IMG/VR virus record: IMGVR_UViG_3300047666_000651
Coordinates: 1-32,065 of that record
DNA length: 32,065 bases
Strand: one strand, 5' to 3'
Origin: a virus
Below the pieces are notes generated by a model. The model did no database searches, was not told the origin of the DNA, and was given only the letters and a program-made list of their open reading frames with translations. This document shows, piece by piece, positions 11,473-18,786 of the stretch (its first letter is position 1; the number at the start of each line of letters is the position of its first letter). Both the position numbers and the translations under genes were made by a program.

Positions 11473-12951
11473 ATGGCGTTAACGAAAGCGGAGAAAATAG
11501 AGTATTACAAATTACTCTTAGAGAGAGAAAGGAGGCGGTCAAGGACAAGTTTCTTCACTTTCTTACGTCATCTATCACCCGACGAGTTTACATGGAATTG
11601 GCACCACAAATATTGTTGCGACGTGCTGCAAGATTGGGTACTTACGGACAAGCACCCTTTTTTAATGATCTTCATGCCGCCACAACATCAAAAAAGTACA
11701 ATGCTTACCGAGTTCCTTCCTGCGTGGGCTTTTGGTCAAAGTATTGATTATCAAGCTTTATTGATAATGTACAATAGCACGATGGCAAAAAAGTATAATA
11801 GGAAGATTCAGCGTATTATGGATAGTCCAGAATATGCAGCTATTTTTCCAGCGACAAAGCTAAACGAAAAGAGGGTTGTATCTAGCGCAGAAGGAAGTTA
11901 TATTAAAAATAGTGAAGAGTTTGAGATTGTTGGAGGGCGTGGCTTTTTGAAGTCTGTTGGCGTTGGTGGTGGTATTGCTGGAAATCCTGCAAAATTGGCG
12001 TTCCTTGACGATTTGATTAAGAACGCACAGGAGGCAAATAGCTTGACCTATAGAAACAGGACGCACGAATGGTATACGGATGAATTAGAAGCCCGTTTGC
12101 ACAATGATTCAAAGGTTGCGTTTACGATAACCAGGAGACACGAAGATGATCAAGCAGGGCGTTTGTTAAAGAGGGACGGATTGCTTGAAGATGGCGGCAG
12201 ATGGAAAGTGATTAAGATACCAGCGATTAAGGTAGATGATACGGACCCGAACGATCCACGAGAAATGGGAGACGCACTATTCCCGAACTTGCACAGCTTG
12301 GAAAGGTTAAATTATATAAGAAAAACCGAACCTAGGACGTTTGCAGGATTGTATCAACAGGAGCCAAAAGTAAAAGGTGGTGATATGATAAAAGGAGAAT
12401 GGTTTAAGATTATGAAGCCGTCGGAATTGCCTTTTAATATTAATTACGTTAACTTTGATGCGGTGGTTGATGGGGCGTGGACGGAAAAAGTAAAGAACGA
12501 TCCAACGGCTATTGGTTATTGTTACCACGATAAGAGGGATAATATTCTATACATTAGGGGCGTTAAATCGTTCAGAAAGAAGATAAGTAAAGCTATTGGG
12601 TTTATTGGGGACGATGCTCGTTTAAATGGCGTTACGAATCAAAGCTTAATCCATATTGAGTTGAAGTCAAGCGGTGAGGCGTTTAAGGATTTCTTATTCC
12701 AAGAGGGCTTCAATACTGATGGGATAGACGACGCTTTAGTAAGGAAAGGAAAAACAACAAGGGTTAACGAAATTGAAAGCCCGTTAAGAGGTGGACGTGT
12801 TGTTTTGATTGATGAAGGCAATTGGATTAAACCGTTCCTTGCTCAATGTGAACAATTCCCGAACGGCAAGCATGATGACGAGGTAGATGTTTTATGTTAC
12901 ATGGTACTTATTTATTTATTAACAGGGGGTAACCCGTATATATTATTATAA
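11473..12951 (+). CDS. terminase large subunit (492 aa)
   Basis: The packaging motor: an ATPase that pumps DNA into the capsid and a nuclease that cuts it. Residues 68-76, MPPQHQKST, are the Walker A-like P-loop. KLAFLDD (174-180) is the Walker B with its acidic pair, and TITRRHEDD (218-226) is the coupling motif. The C-terminal RNase H-like nuclease shows D329 (VNFDAVVD), E396 (HIELKSSG) and D468/D469 (KHDDEVD). Length is normal for the family. It overlaps the next gene by one base. Portal and capsid genes, usually adjacent, are 15 kb away. Confidence 0.9.
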   Translation: MALTKAEKIEYYKLLLERERRRSRTSFFTFLRHLSPDEFTWNWHHKYCCDVLQDWVLTDKHPFLMIFMPPQHQKSTMLTEFLPAWAFGQSIDYQALLIMYNSTMAKKYNRKIQRIMDSPEYAAIFPATKLNEKRVVSSAEGSYIKNSEEFEIVGGRGFLKSVGVGGGIAGNPAKLAFLDDLIKNAQEANSLTYRNRTHEWYTDELEARLHNDSKVAFTITRRHEDDQAGRLLKRDGLLEDGGRWKVIKIPAIKVDDTDPNDPREMGDALFPNLHSLERLNYIRKTEPRTFAGLYQQEPKVKGGDMIKGEWFKIMKPSELPFNINYVNFDAVVDGAWTEKVKNDPTAIGYCYHDKRDNILYIRGVKSFRKKISKAIGFIGDDARLNGVTNQSLIHIELKSSGEAFKDFLFQEGFNTDGIDDALVRKGKTTRVNEIESPLRGGRVVLIDEGNWIKPFLAQCEQFPNGKHDDEVDVLCYMVLIYLLTGGNPYILL

Positions 12952-13409
12952 TGATTACAGAATATCAAAAAAATGTATTGTTTCCGTTGCAATTGGCATT
13001 GATTAAGCAGCTGGAGGAACTAGTTGAGGGTGCGCCCGTAGACTCATTTCGAGTTACTACCGACCTTTTAAATACAAACAAAACGATCCTATACAAGATT
13101 GGGTATAGAGAGCCAGCAAAGCCAAAGAAAGCACCTTCGCACCCTTTTCCTTTACAGAGAACTAAAGGGGGAATTCCTGCTACAATTAGCGAACAGGAAG
13201 CAGCGGAGCAGCAAGTGAAAGCGACACCTAAACGAATAAGCGCACAATTACTACATGATATTGAATTGCTGGACAAAGAGAAGCTTTCGGTTAGTGCAAT
13301 TAGTGATAAGCTTATGATTACTGAGGAGTCAATTAGTAAGGCAATCGCTAAGTTAAGAAAGAAGAACCAACCGCAAAACGTTATTTTAGCAACTGGAATT
13401 AAAGGATAA
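12951..13409 (+). CDS. hypothetical protein with C-terminal helix-turn-helix-like region (152 aa)
   Basis: The start overlaps the terminase stop by one base, so translation is likely coupled. The N-terminal half is helical (LFPLQLALIKQLEELVEGAP). A Pro/Ala-rich linker follows, and the end (LSVSAISDKLMITEESISKAIAKLRKK) reads as a helix-turn-helix. It may act with terminase or as a regulator of late genes. The evidence is motif-like only. Confidence 0.6.
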   Translation: MITEYQKNVLFPLQLALIKQLEELVEGAPVDSFRVTTDLLNTNKTILYKIGYREPAKPKKAPSHPFPLQRTKGGIPATISEQEAAEQQVKATPKRISAQLLHDIELLDKEKLSVSAISDKLMITEESISKAIAKLRKKNQPQNVILATGIKG

Positions 13410-13412
13410 ATC

Positions 13413-13775
13413 ATGGATAAGTCATCAGTAAAACTAAGAGAAGCAGTAAGGGTTACAAGAGATAAACCTTGGGGTTTACAAGACGAATTGGCAAAAGAAT
13501 TGACAAGGGTTTTGAAGGAAACAGAAGAGCAGAAAATACAAATAATCAAAGAGGCGTTAGAGTTGCACGGGTTATTTGTTGACTTTTTTAGGCACAAGTC
13601 TTTATTATTTGTCACAAACCACCTTGATAAGTCAACTGATGTTTATCATAACGATTACGACTCTTCACAAAGAACCCACTTAGTTACATTCATTCCGTGC
13701 GAAGGTCCTGTTCAATCAATAGACCCAAATAGAGAATGCAGTTACGAGGTTTCGTTTAAGTATAAAATTCATTAA
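13413..13775 (+). CDS. hypothetical protein (120 aa)
   Basis: A 120-residue protein: a charged helical N-terminus (DKPWGLQDELAKELTRVLKETEEQK), followed by a probably beta-rich half with HLVTFIPCEGPVQSIDP and YEVSFKYKIH. It lies three bases after its neighbour. No family recognised; not obviously structural. It precedes a tiny basic ORF and then the frameshift gene. Confidence 0.55.
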   Translation: MDKSSVKLREAVRVTRDKPWGLQDELAKELTRVLKETEEQKIQIIKEALELHGLFVDFFRHKSLLFVTNHLDKSTDVYHNDYDSSQRTHLVTFIPCEGPVQSIDPNRECSYEVSFKYKIH

Positions 13776-13782
13776 TAACTAT

Positions 13783-13881
13783 GTGCACCGAAGAAGAAGA
13801 AAATTTAAACTGAGAGAAAAGGCGGCAAAAGTACGGTCTCAATTGTACGGGAAAACATGTTCGCCAAAAGAGGGTTTTTGA
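13783..13881 (+). CDS. candidate 32-residue basic microprotein
   Basis: From the GTG at 13783 a frame reads MHRRRRKFKLREKAAKVRSQ and ends LYGKTCSPKEGF, stopping at 13879-13881. The N-terminus is five basic residues in a row after His, so it could bind nucleic acid. The same spot also offers an ATG at 13781 in another frame (MCTEEEENLN, 10 aa), less likely. Alone in a 139-base gap, it is the only convincing frame. GTG start and small size keep confidence low. Confidence 0.4.
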   Translation: MHRRRRKFKLREKAAKVRSQLYGKTCSPKEGF

Positions 13882-13914
13882 AATCTATTTGAATTTAAAG
13901 AAAAATTAAGAATT

Positions 13915-14709
13915 ATGATAGACATTTATTTCCACATAGACGACGTAAAACACACCGCCCCTAAGTCATGGCAAGACGTAACGTTTGACCGCTTCCTTAC
14001 GTACTTTGATAAGGTCGCAGCACACGAGCCGCAAATACTAAAGGACTTCATAGTGGCACACGGTAAAGCGATTGGCGAACTAAGCGAAGTTTTAACAGAC
14101 GAACAGCTTAATAAAGAGGCAGAACGTTTATTTATGGAGCGTTGGAATAGGTTATGGGATAAAGAACAAATCGAATGTTACAACTACTTTGCCTTAGATG
14201 TTGCGTACTGGTGCGGTGTAACTCCTGAGCAGATCAAAGAGGGCTTAGGTAAGGATACTTTATTCGCTGCTTATTGGGCTTTACAAGTCCAAATGAACCC
14301 AGACAATGCAGAAGTAAAGGAAGATTACGCAGGGTTTGAATTAAAGGGCGTTGAATATCTTGTACCAACAAAACACATGGTAGGCAGCACAGTTGAAGAG
14401 TTTAGCGATGCGGCACAATTTCAGGAAGACATGAGCCATTTAAAAGCTGGCAATTGGCGTTCGATGCTTGATGTTATGACGGTGCTATGTAGACCAAAGG
14501 GCGAGCTTTACAATGATGATAAGCTATTTAGGGCAACCCGTAAGAATCTATTCAAAGCCTTGCCAATGACAGACGTTGTAAACGTAGCTTTTTTTTTGCT
14601 CAAACTAAACGAACAATTGAAAGCAAATTTAGTGATCTATACAGCACAACAGGAATTAGCACGTATGCAGCACAGGAATTCAGCGACCGCTACGGATGGG
14701 CTACAGTAG
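13915..14709 (+). CDS. putative tail assembly chaperone, zero-frame product (264 aa)
   Basis: A helical, acidic 264-residue protein with no known motif. Its last part crosses a T9 run (14589-14597, codons GCT TTT TTT TTG). From there the -1 frame stays open for another 88 codons to 14861, while the zero frame ends at 14709. In siphophages this arrangement is characteristic of the tail assembly chaperones (G/GT of lambda), made in two forms by slippage ahead of the tape measure gene. Here the gene lies well upstream of the tape measure. The chaperone role is therefore an inference from the frame structure, not from sequence motifs. Confidence 0.55.
   Translation: MIDIYFHIDDVKHTAPKSWQDVTFDRFLTYFDKVAAHEPQILKDFIVAHGKAIGELSEVLTDEQLNKEAERLFMERWNRLWDKEQIECYNYFALDVAYWCGVTPEQIKEGLGKDTLFAAYWALQVQMNPDNAEVKEDYAGFELKGVEYLVPTKHMVGSTVEEFSDAAQFQEDMSHLKAGNWRSMLDVMTVLCRPKGELYNDDKLFRATRKNLFKALPMTDVVNVAFFLLKLNEQLKANLVIYTAQQELARMQHRNSATATDGLQ
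14589..14597 (+). other. slippery T9 run, candidate -1 ribosomal frameshift site
   Basis: Nine T residues in the zero frame as GCT TTT TTT TTG contain two heptamers of the X XXY YYZ type. Slipping back one base moves translation into a frame open to 14861. No clear stimulatory hairpin was found just downstream. A homopolymer length error (T9 instead of T10) would give the same picture. Confidence 0.55.
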
Positions 14710-14861
14710 TTTATGAAATAGCTAAAAGCAAGTTATTTGATGTACAGGGATTGACTAGTATTCAAGCCGCAAACAAGGCAGACCTGTACGAAGCATTTTT
14801 CTTTTTAGCGCACGAGAAAGCGCATCACAGGGTTCAAAACCCTCCTAAATTAGGATTATAA
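14598..14861 (+). CDS. -1 frame extension of the frameshift gene
   Basis: In the -1 frame, codons from 14598 onward encode helical, coding-like sequence: AQTKRTIESKFSDLYSTTGI, then AAQEFSDRYGWATVVYEIAK and finally QNPPKLGL, ending at TAA 14859-14861, one base before the next ATG. The upstream in-frame stop of this frame is at 14529, and there is no start codon with context of its own, so it is best read as an extension. The full frameshift product would be 315 residues. The final positions abut the next gene, as normal genes do. Confidence 0.55.
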   Translation, partial: AQTKRTIESKFSDLYSTTGISTYAAQEFSDRYGWATVVYEIAKSKLFDVQGLTSIQAANKADLYEAFFFLAHEKAHHRVQNPPKLGL

Positions 14862-14862
14862 T

Positions 14863-15081
14863 ATGGAGACTTTAAGGCTATTAATAAACAGTAACTTTGA
14901 AATAATAAGTTGGACCCTTCTATCACAATGTAATAACGCTAGATTTAGGCTTGATTATGATGTTAGGCTAAGAAAAAGGTCTTTCACCAAAGAAACTGAC
15001 GAAGTGATTACGTGGAATATCAAAACTAATGTATCGATTAGCGATAACCTAAAAGCCCTTAAAAGGATTAAACCCTTATAA
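14863..15081 (+). CDS. hypothetical small protein (72 aa)
   Basis: The ATG follows one base after the stop of the -1 frame extension, which itself supports that frame as the real gene end. The product (METLRLLINSNFEIISW...) looks like a mixed strand and helix protein with a basic C-terminus (LKALKRIKPL). No family recognised. It heads a group of very small genes between the frameshift gene and the tail proteins. Confidence 0.55.
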   Translation: METLRLLINSNFEIISWTLLSQCNNARFRLDYDVRLRKRSFTKETDEVITWNIKTNVSISDNLKALKRIKPL

Positions 15082-15095
15082 ATTAGAATTATAAC

Positions 15096-15263
15096 ATGGG
15101 AATAAAACTACCAGAAGGAATGCCGAATATGGGGGACTGGTACCCTAAAGAAGTAAAAGCAAAACTAAGCAAAGGCATTGAGCTCATAAAAAAGGATAGT
15201 GAATTAGTGAAGAAGAAATTAAGATTAACGGACGATTCACATACAAAAAACAAAACAAAATGA
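15096..15263 (+). CDS. hypothetical small basic protein (55 aa)
   Basis: An ATG at 15096 opens a 55-codon frame ending at TGA 15261-15263, which overlaps the next ATG (15260) in an ATGA junction. The product, MGIKLPEGMPNMGDWYPKEV and then a Lys-rich helix, is strongly basic. The junction and the otherwise empty interval argue for translation. No known family. Confidence 0.55.
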   Translation: MGIKLPEGMPNMGDWYPKEVKAKLSKGIELIKKDSELVKKKLRLTDDSHTKNKTK

Positions 15264-15472
15264 TAACATTTATAGCAGTATTTGGATTAGCAATACTTTA
15301 CACACTCTTATTTTTAGTATCTTTATTTCATAAGTCGAACAGTTGGACTATGAAATTTATTCGAGTCTTATCTTTGCCCGTGATTTCCTTATTTATTGCG
15401 CTTATGGTCGTTGCTGTTGGGCTTATTATGATGGTTGATTTTGTTTTATTTGGTACAAAAGCGTTTAAATAA
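15260..15472 (+). CDS. small membrane protein with two transmembrane helices (70 aa)
   Basis: Two strong hydrophobic segments are seen: residues about 2-24 (ITFIAVFGLAILYTLLFLVS) and about 36-62 (VLSLPVISLFIALMVVAVGL). They are joined by a short basic loop (HKSNSWTMKFIR), with a very short C-terminal tail. Size and topology resemble small holins, but many phage membrane proteins look like this and it is far from a recognisable lysin. It overlaps its neighbours at both ends by 4 and 1 bases. Confidence 0.6.
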   Translation: MITFIAVFGLAILYTLLFLVSLFHKSNSWTMKFIRVLSLPVISLFIALMVVAVGLIMMVDFVLFGTKAFK

Positions 15473-15795
15473 TGGAAACACGTAAGGTTTTGACAACGGA
15501 ATTGCTTCAAGTGTACGAAGAGAAATTTAATGGCACAGGGGAATTGGTTATTAAGTACAAGGGTTCTCGCATGAAAATAAATAGCGCTGCTGGTGTAAAT
15601 AAATACCATTTCATTGGCAATGATTACGCTTTTATGTTCAAGGTAAAGCATAGTTCTATAGTTCGTAGTGGGGCGTTAATCGACGGATTTAGAACTTTGA
15701 GAATTATCTCATTAACAAAGTGCGCTTCTATTATTTTAAAAACAATTGAATACGACTTAAAAACGATAGATAATGAAAATAGAAATACTGAATAG
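15472..15795 (+). CDS. hypothetical protein (107 aa)
   Basis: A basic, probably beta-rich 107-residue protein (ELVIKYKGSRMKINSAAG, HFIGNDYAFMFKVKHSSIV) with a helical end (CASIILKTIEYDLKTIDNE). It starts at an ATG overlapping the membrane protein's stop by one base. Similar in size and general build to the product at 16943, but no clear alignment was possible by eye. Function unknown. Confidence 0.55.
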   Translation: METRKVLTTELLQVYEEKFNGTGELVIKYKGSRMKINSAAGVNKYHFIGNDYAFMFKVKHSSIVRSGALIDGFRTLRIISLTKCASIILKTIEYDLKTIDNENRNTE

Positions 15796-15877
15796 CGAAA
15801 AGTCTAAAGACATATTACTCTATATAAAACTTACAGAGGCAGCAAAGAAGAAGAGTATTCACAAAATATTAAGCTAA
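15773..15877 (+). CDS. candidate 34-residue small protein
   Basis: The ATG at 15773 lies in the end of the preceding gene, 23 bases before its stop, and opens a frame to 15877, eight bases before the next gene. The product (MKIEILNSEKSKDILLYIKL and a basic helical tail) is coding-like and fills the gap precisely. The short length makes it uncertain. Confidence 0.45.
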   Translation: MKIEILNSEKSKDILLYIKLTEAAKKKSIHKILS

Positions 15878-15885
15878 TATAGACA

Positions 15886-16452
15886 ATGGCAACACTAGTG
15901 CAGCTAAGTAATATCTTTAACATAATGGTAGAACAAGCTAATAGCGGCTTAGTATACTATCATTGGGGTTATCGTTACGATATAAACAGAGAAGTAAGCA
16001 ACAACTACGATCCTGACAACGAAATAGGGCGAATGTATCCATCTTTACAAATGGACGTACCTAATGTTTTTAACGATCTACAAGAACCTGAATTTAACCA
16101 AGTCCAACAGGATATAGAAATGGTTTTGTATTTTGACAACCTTCAAGACTACGATAATACAGGGGAACAAAAGACCCTCAATACTATTGAACAATTTGAA
16201 GTCGTTAAGAAAATAGCACGTGACTTTATGGCGAATTTGCCGCCCGTGCTAGACAAGTATCAAGCTGGAGTTATCAAGACACCGCCTAGATATATTCCAC
16301 GGTCAAACGTGGGAAATGACAGGCTTATAACTTTGGAATGTACGTTTGTCATAACAACAACTTTAGAGTGCGTAGACGTATCAAAAGAAATGGATTTAGA
16401 CCTATTCCCTGTAACGGTGAGTGAGGTTGATATTGAAAATTGGAAAGCATGA
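15886..16452 (+). CDS. hypothetical protein, probable tail-region structural protein (188 aa)
   Basis: A 188-residue acidic, aromatic-rich protein (GLVYYHWGYRYDINREVSNNYD; MYPSLQMDVPNVFND). It ends with a beta-rich half (RLITLECTFVITTTLECV). The next gene overlaps in ATGA and looks like a tail-completion protein, so this may belong to the head-tail joining or tail terminator group. That is inference from position; no family motif was recognised. Confidence 0.55.
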   Translation: MATLVQLSNIFNIMVEQANSGLVYYHWGYRYDINREVSNNYDPDNEIGRMYPSLQMDVPNVFNDLQEPEFNQVQQDIEMVLYFDNLQDYDNTGEQKTLNTIEQFEVVKKIARDFMANLPPVLDKYQAGVIKTPPRYIPRSNVGNDRLITLECTFVITTTLECVDVSKEMDLDLFPVTVSEVDIENWKA

Positions 16453-16946
16453 CATTAGAAGCCTTAGACTCAAAGCTATTTACATTTATAGCAGGACAAT
16501 TGACCGAAGAGCTAGTACGTCAAGGTCATAAGCTTACAGGCTCTTTAATCCAAAGCTTAGACACTAAATACAAGGAAGGAAAGCGAAAGGATAGGATTGA
16601 TTTCTTAATGCTTAAATATGGCTTGTATTTGAATTATGGAGTTAAGCCCGAAAGAATACCCTATACCGAAGACGGACCACCAAGAGGGGGGAAAAGTAAA
16701 TACATTCAGGGCTTAATTGAATTCGCAATGAAGAAGTTTTCTCTTGACAAGAAAGCCGCTACTAGTGTAGCTTTTGCAATCGCTAAGAAGCAGAAGAAAA
16801 AAGGAAGCCCCCTAAGTGGAAAGATTGGATTTATTGACAACGTTCTGGAGAAAGACGACGACGCAATACTTGAATTAATAAGCGACTATTATGAGGCGGT
16901 GATTGAGCTACTTATAAACGAATACTTAACTTTTGAACAAAGATGA
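16449..16946 (+). CDS. HK97 gp10-like head-tail joining protein (165 aa)
   Basis: The ATG at 16449 overlaps the previous stop (ATGA) and is preferred to a TTG at 16440. The sequence GHKLTGSLIQSLDTKYKEGK, then KYGLYLNYGVKPERIPYTEDGPPRG, follows the pattern of HK97 gp10-like/tail-completion proteins: a helix, a basic loop with TGxL, and a strand ending LNYG. Such proteins seal the head-tail or tail end during assembly. A basic helical stretch (KKFSLDKKAATSVAFAIAKKQKKKG) follows. Confidence 0.5.
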   Translation: MTLEALDSKLFTFIAGQLTEELVRQGHKLTGSLIQSLDTKYKEGKRKDRIDFLMLKYGLYLNYGVKPERIPYTEDGPPRGGKSKYIQGLIEFAMKKFSLDKKAATSVAFAIAKKQKKKGSPLSGKIGFIDNVLEKDDDAILELISDYYEAVIELLINEYLTFEQR

Positions 16947-17272
16947 TAAAAGAACTACTCAACTATGAAAATCTTATTATTGCCAACGAATACAGGCTAA
17001 GAGGCAAGAGTGTAATAAAGCTTTCAGTCTGTACCGAAAATTTAAACGTGTACCCAGAGGGATTGGAAAGTGGGCTTGTAGTCAGGTTTAAATATAAAGG
17101 CGAGTCAATTAAATGGGGAATAAAAGTAAAAGAATCGCCTATTGTCAAGCTCAATGTAACTGAGTTTGTTTTTAAACAAGGCAGTTATGGCTATGAACGA
17201 GTGCAATCGCTTGTGTATAATTTTTATAAACACTCAGAAACAATAATTAACAAAGATGATGGAAATAGATAG
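16943..17272 (+). CDS. hypothetical protein (109 aa)
   Basis: Starts in an ATGA overlap with the preceding gene. The product is mostly beta-like (KSVIKLSVCTENLNVYP; LVVRFKYKGESIKWGIKVKE) with a Tyr-rich end (YGYERVQSLVYNFYKHSE). No family recognised. Its last codons overlap the start of the small membrane protein gene at 17256 by 17 bases. Confidence 0.5.
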   Translation: MIKELLNYENLIIANEYRLRGKSVIKLSVCTENLNVYPEGLESGLVVRFKYKGESIKWGIKVKESPIVKLNVTEFVFKQGSYGYERVQSLVYNFYKHSETIINKDDGNR

Positions 17273-17501
17273 AAATATAAGAATAGCACTTATTGTTGCA
17301 ATAGTAGTAATATTGCTATTAAGGGTTATTGCCGTAAAAGTTAACCCAATAAAAGGCGTTGCTCTTTTTTATAAGCAATACCCAAAAACACCAAAGGGTC
17401 AATATGCGTTCTTAAAATCATACTGGATGCTTTTAAAGATAGCTAAGAAACATTCTCATACAGGTACAATTTTAATAAAACAACGCAATGGCATTCAATA
17501 A
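17256..17501 (+). CDS. small membrane protein with one N-terminal transmembrane helix (81 aa)
   Basis: Two ATGs in a row open the frame. Residues 8-28 (RIALIVAIVVILLLRVIAVK) are a clear membrane segment, followed by a basic cytoplasmic-like domain (YKQYPKTPKGQYAFLKSYW). Its tail overlaps the next gene by 14 bases. Such proteins can be holins, spanin parts or superinfection-exclusion factors; nothing here chooses between them. Confidence 0.55.
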   Translation: MMEIDRNIRIALIVAIVVILLLRVIAVKVNPIKGVALFYKQYPKTPKGQYAFLKSYWMLLKIAKKHSHTGTILIKQRNGIQ

Positions 17502-18786
17502 ACAACCACCCTTACCAATATTACCAGCTTATAGACCCGTTGCCTTTGAATTGTATTTCGATACACTTACGAGCGCATCAAGGGGACAAAACGCAGTAAT
17601 AACAATCTATAAGGACGGGCAAAGTATTACAGACGATCCAATAAGATTTCAGTCAATTAAAAACGAACCAAGTCCGTTAGCTCCAGCGAGTGATACTAGA
17701 TGGTTTTTTGAGGTAGACATACAAAAGTTTTGTCAAGACACCCTAGCACCCTACCCTAATTTAACAAGTGTTTTTGTTGCTCCATTGAGTAAATTCGCAT
17801 ACAATACGGACATGCACGGGGTTTATTACATTACGGCAACTTATGAAATCATTGACCTTGCAACGGGTTTATTAGAAGATAGTGCTATTGATTTAGAAAC
17901 AAGTGACGAATTTACTATCTTTTCGGCAAGTAAAGGAAATTTGGAAAGTATGTTTCTTGATGATTATTACGGTTCGTTTGTAGCTCAAAATGTTAAGTTT
18001 TTAACTAAATCGAGCAGAACGATAGGCGTATGCAAGGAGGATAATGTATACTTGTCATTTATTACGCCTCCAGACACGCCAGCATTTCCCAATAGCATAG
18101 ATACGGCATTAGTCCAATTATACGACAGTAGCGGCAGCTTATTACACGCTGGGCTCACCTCTGTATTGATACTAGGTAGCAAAATGGGTACACTAAATAC
18201 GGGGGTTTTATCTTTGTCTTTTGCTACTTACTATACTGGTTCCGTAGATTTCACAGATGTAGAACTTTCTTATTATACCGTATCTATTGGCGAAGCAGAC
18301 ACAGGAGATCCAATAGGAGACTATACGCAAATAACAGAAGAATTTACCTATAGGTTAAATAAATCTTGCTGCAACGATAAACAATTACGCTTGCAATGGA
18401 TGAACCGCTTAGGGGGTGTTGATTCTTACACCTTTAATGGATCCGTAGACTTTACAGAAGTGACTAAATCATCTAATGGAAAAGTAGCGTTAGGTTGGAA
18501 CATTGGCAGCTTAAGCCCTCACAAATCAAGCTCCGAGGGATTGTATAAATATGACAGTCAGTCCGTGCAACAGTATTCAATAACCACCGACTTACTAAAT
18601 AACACGGAAGCTCTTTGGTTATCGGAATTATTGTCCAGCTCAAAAGTTTACATTGAAGTTGACGGGGTTACGTTGGTAGCCTGTAAGGTTCAGGATGCTA
18701 CGCAAAGCATAAGTAGAAGTAAAGGCAAGTTTAGGTACAACCTTGTTGTCACATTATCTAATAATCCTATAAATCATCGCTTATAA
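17488..18786 (+). CDS. putative tail structural protein (432 aa)
   Basis: A large, beta-rich protein without signal peptide, with many Ser/Thr/Asp turns as in virion tail proteins. It includes CCNDKQLRLQWMNRLGGVDSY near residue 295, and two related segments TGSVDFTDV (about 250) and NGSVDFTEV (about 320), hinting at an internal repeat. It sits just before the 725-residue tail protein, overlapping it by one base. The RLQWMNRLGG pattern recalls tail proteins of other Bacteroidota phages, but this is from memory. A role in the tail tip or baseplate is likely. Confidence 0.6.
   Translation: MAFNKQPPLPILPAYRPVAFELYFDTLTSASRGQNAVITIYKDGQSITDDPIRFQSIKNEPSPLAPASDTRWFFEVDIQKFCQDTLAPYPNLTSVFVAPLSKFAYNTDMHGVYYITATYEIIDLATGLLEDSAIDLETSDEFTIFSASKGNLESMFLDDYYGSFVAQNVKFLTKSSRTIGVCKEDNVYLSFITPPDTPAFPNSIDTALVQLYDSSGSLLHAGLTSVLILGSKMGTLNTGVLSLSFATYYTGSVDFTDVELSYYTVSIGEADTGDPIGDYTQITEEFTYRLNKSCCNDKQLRLQWMNRLGGVDSYTFNGSVDFTEVTKSSNGKVALGWNIGSLSPHKSSSEGLYKYDSQSVQQYSITTDLLNNTEALWLSELLSSSKVYIEVDGVTLVACKVQDATQSISRSKGKFRYNLVVTLSNNPINHRL

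Noticed and set aside
12965-13615. Long minus-strand frame (216 codons)
   Set aside because: Ser- and Cys-rich low-quality translation opposite two coupled + strand genes; no promoter or start context.
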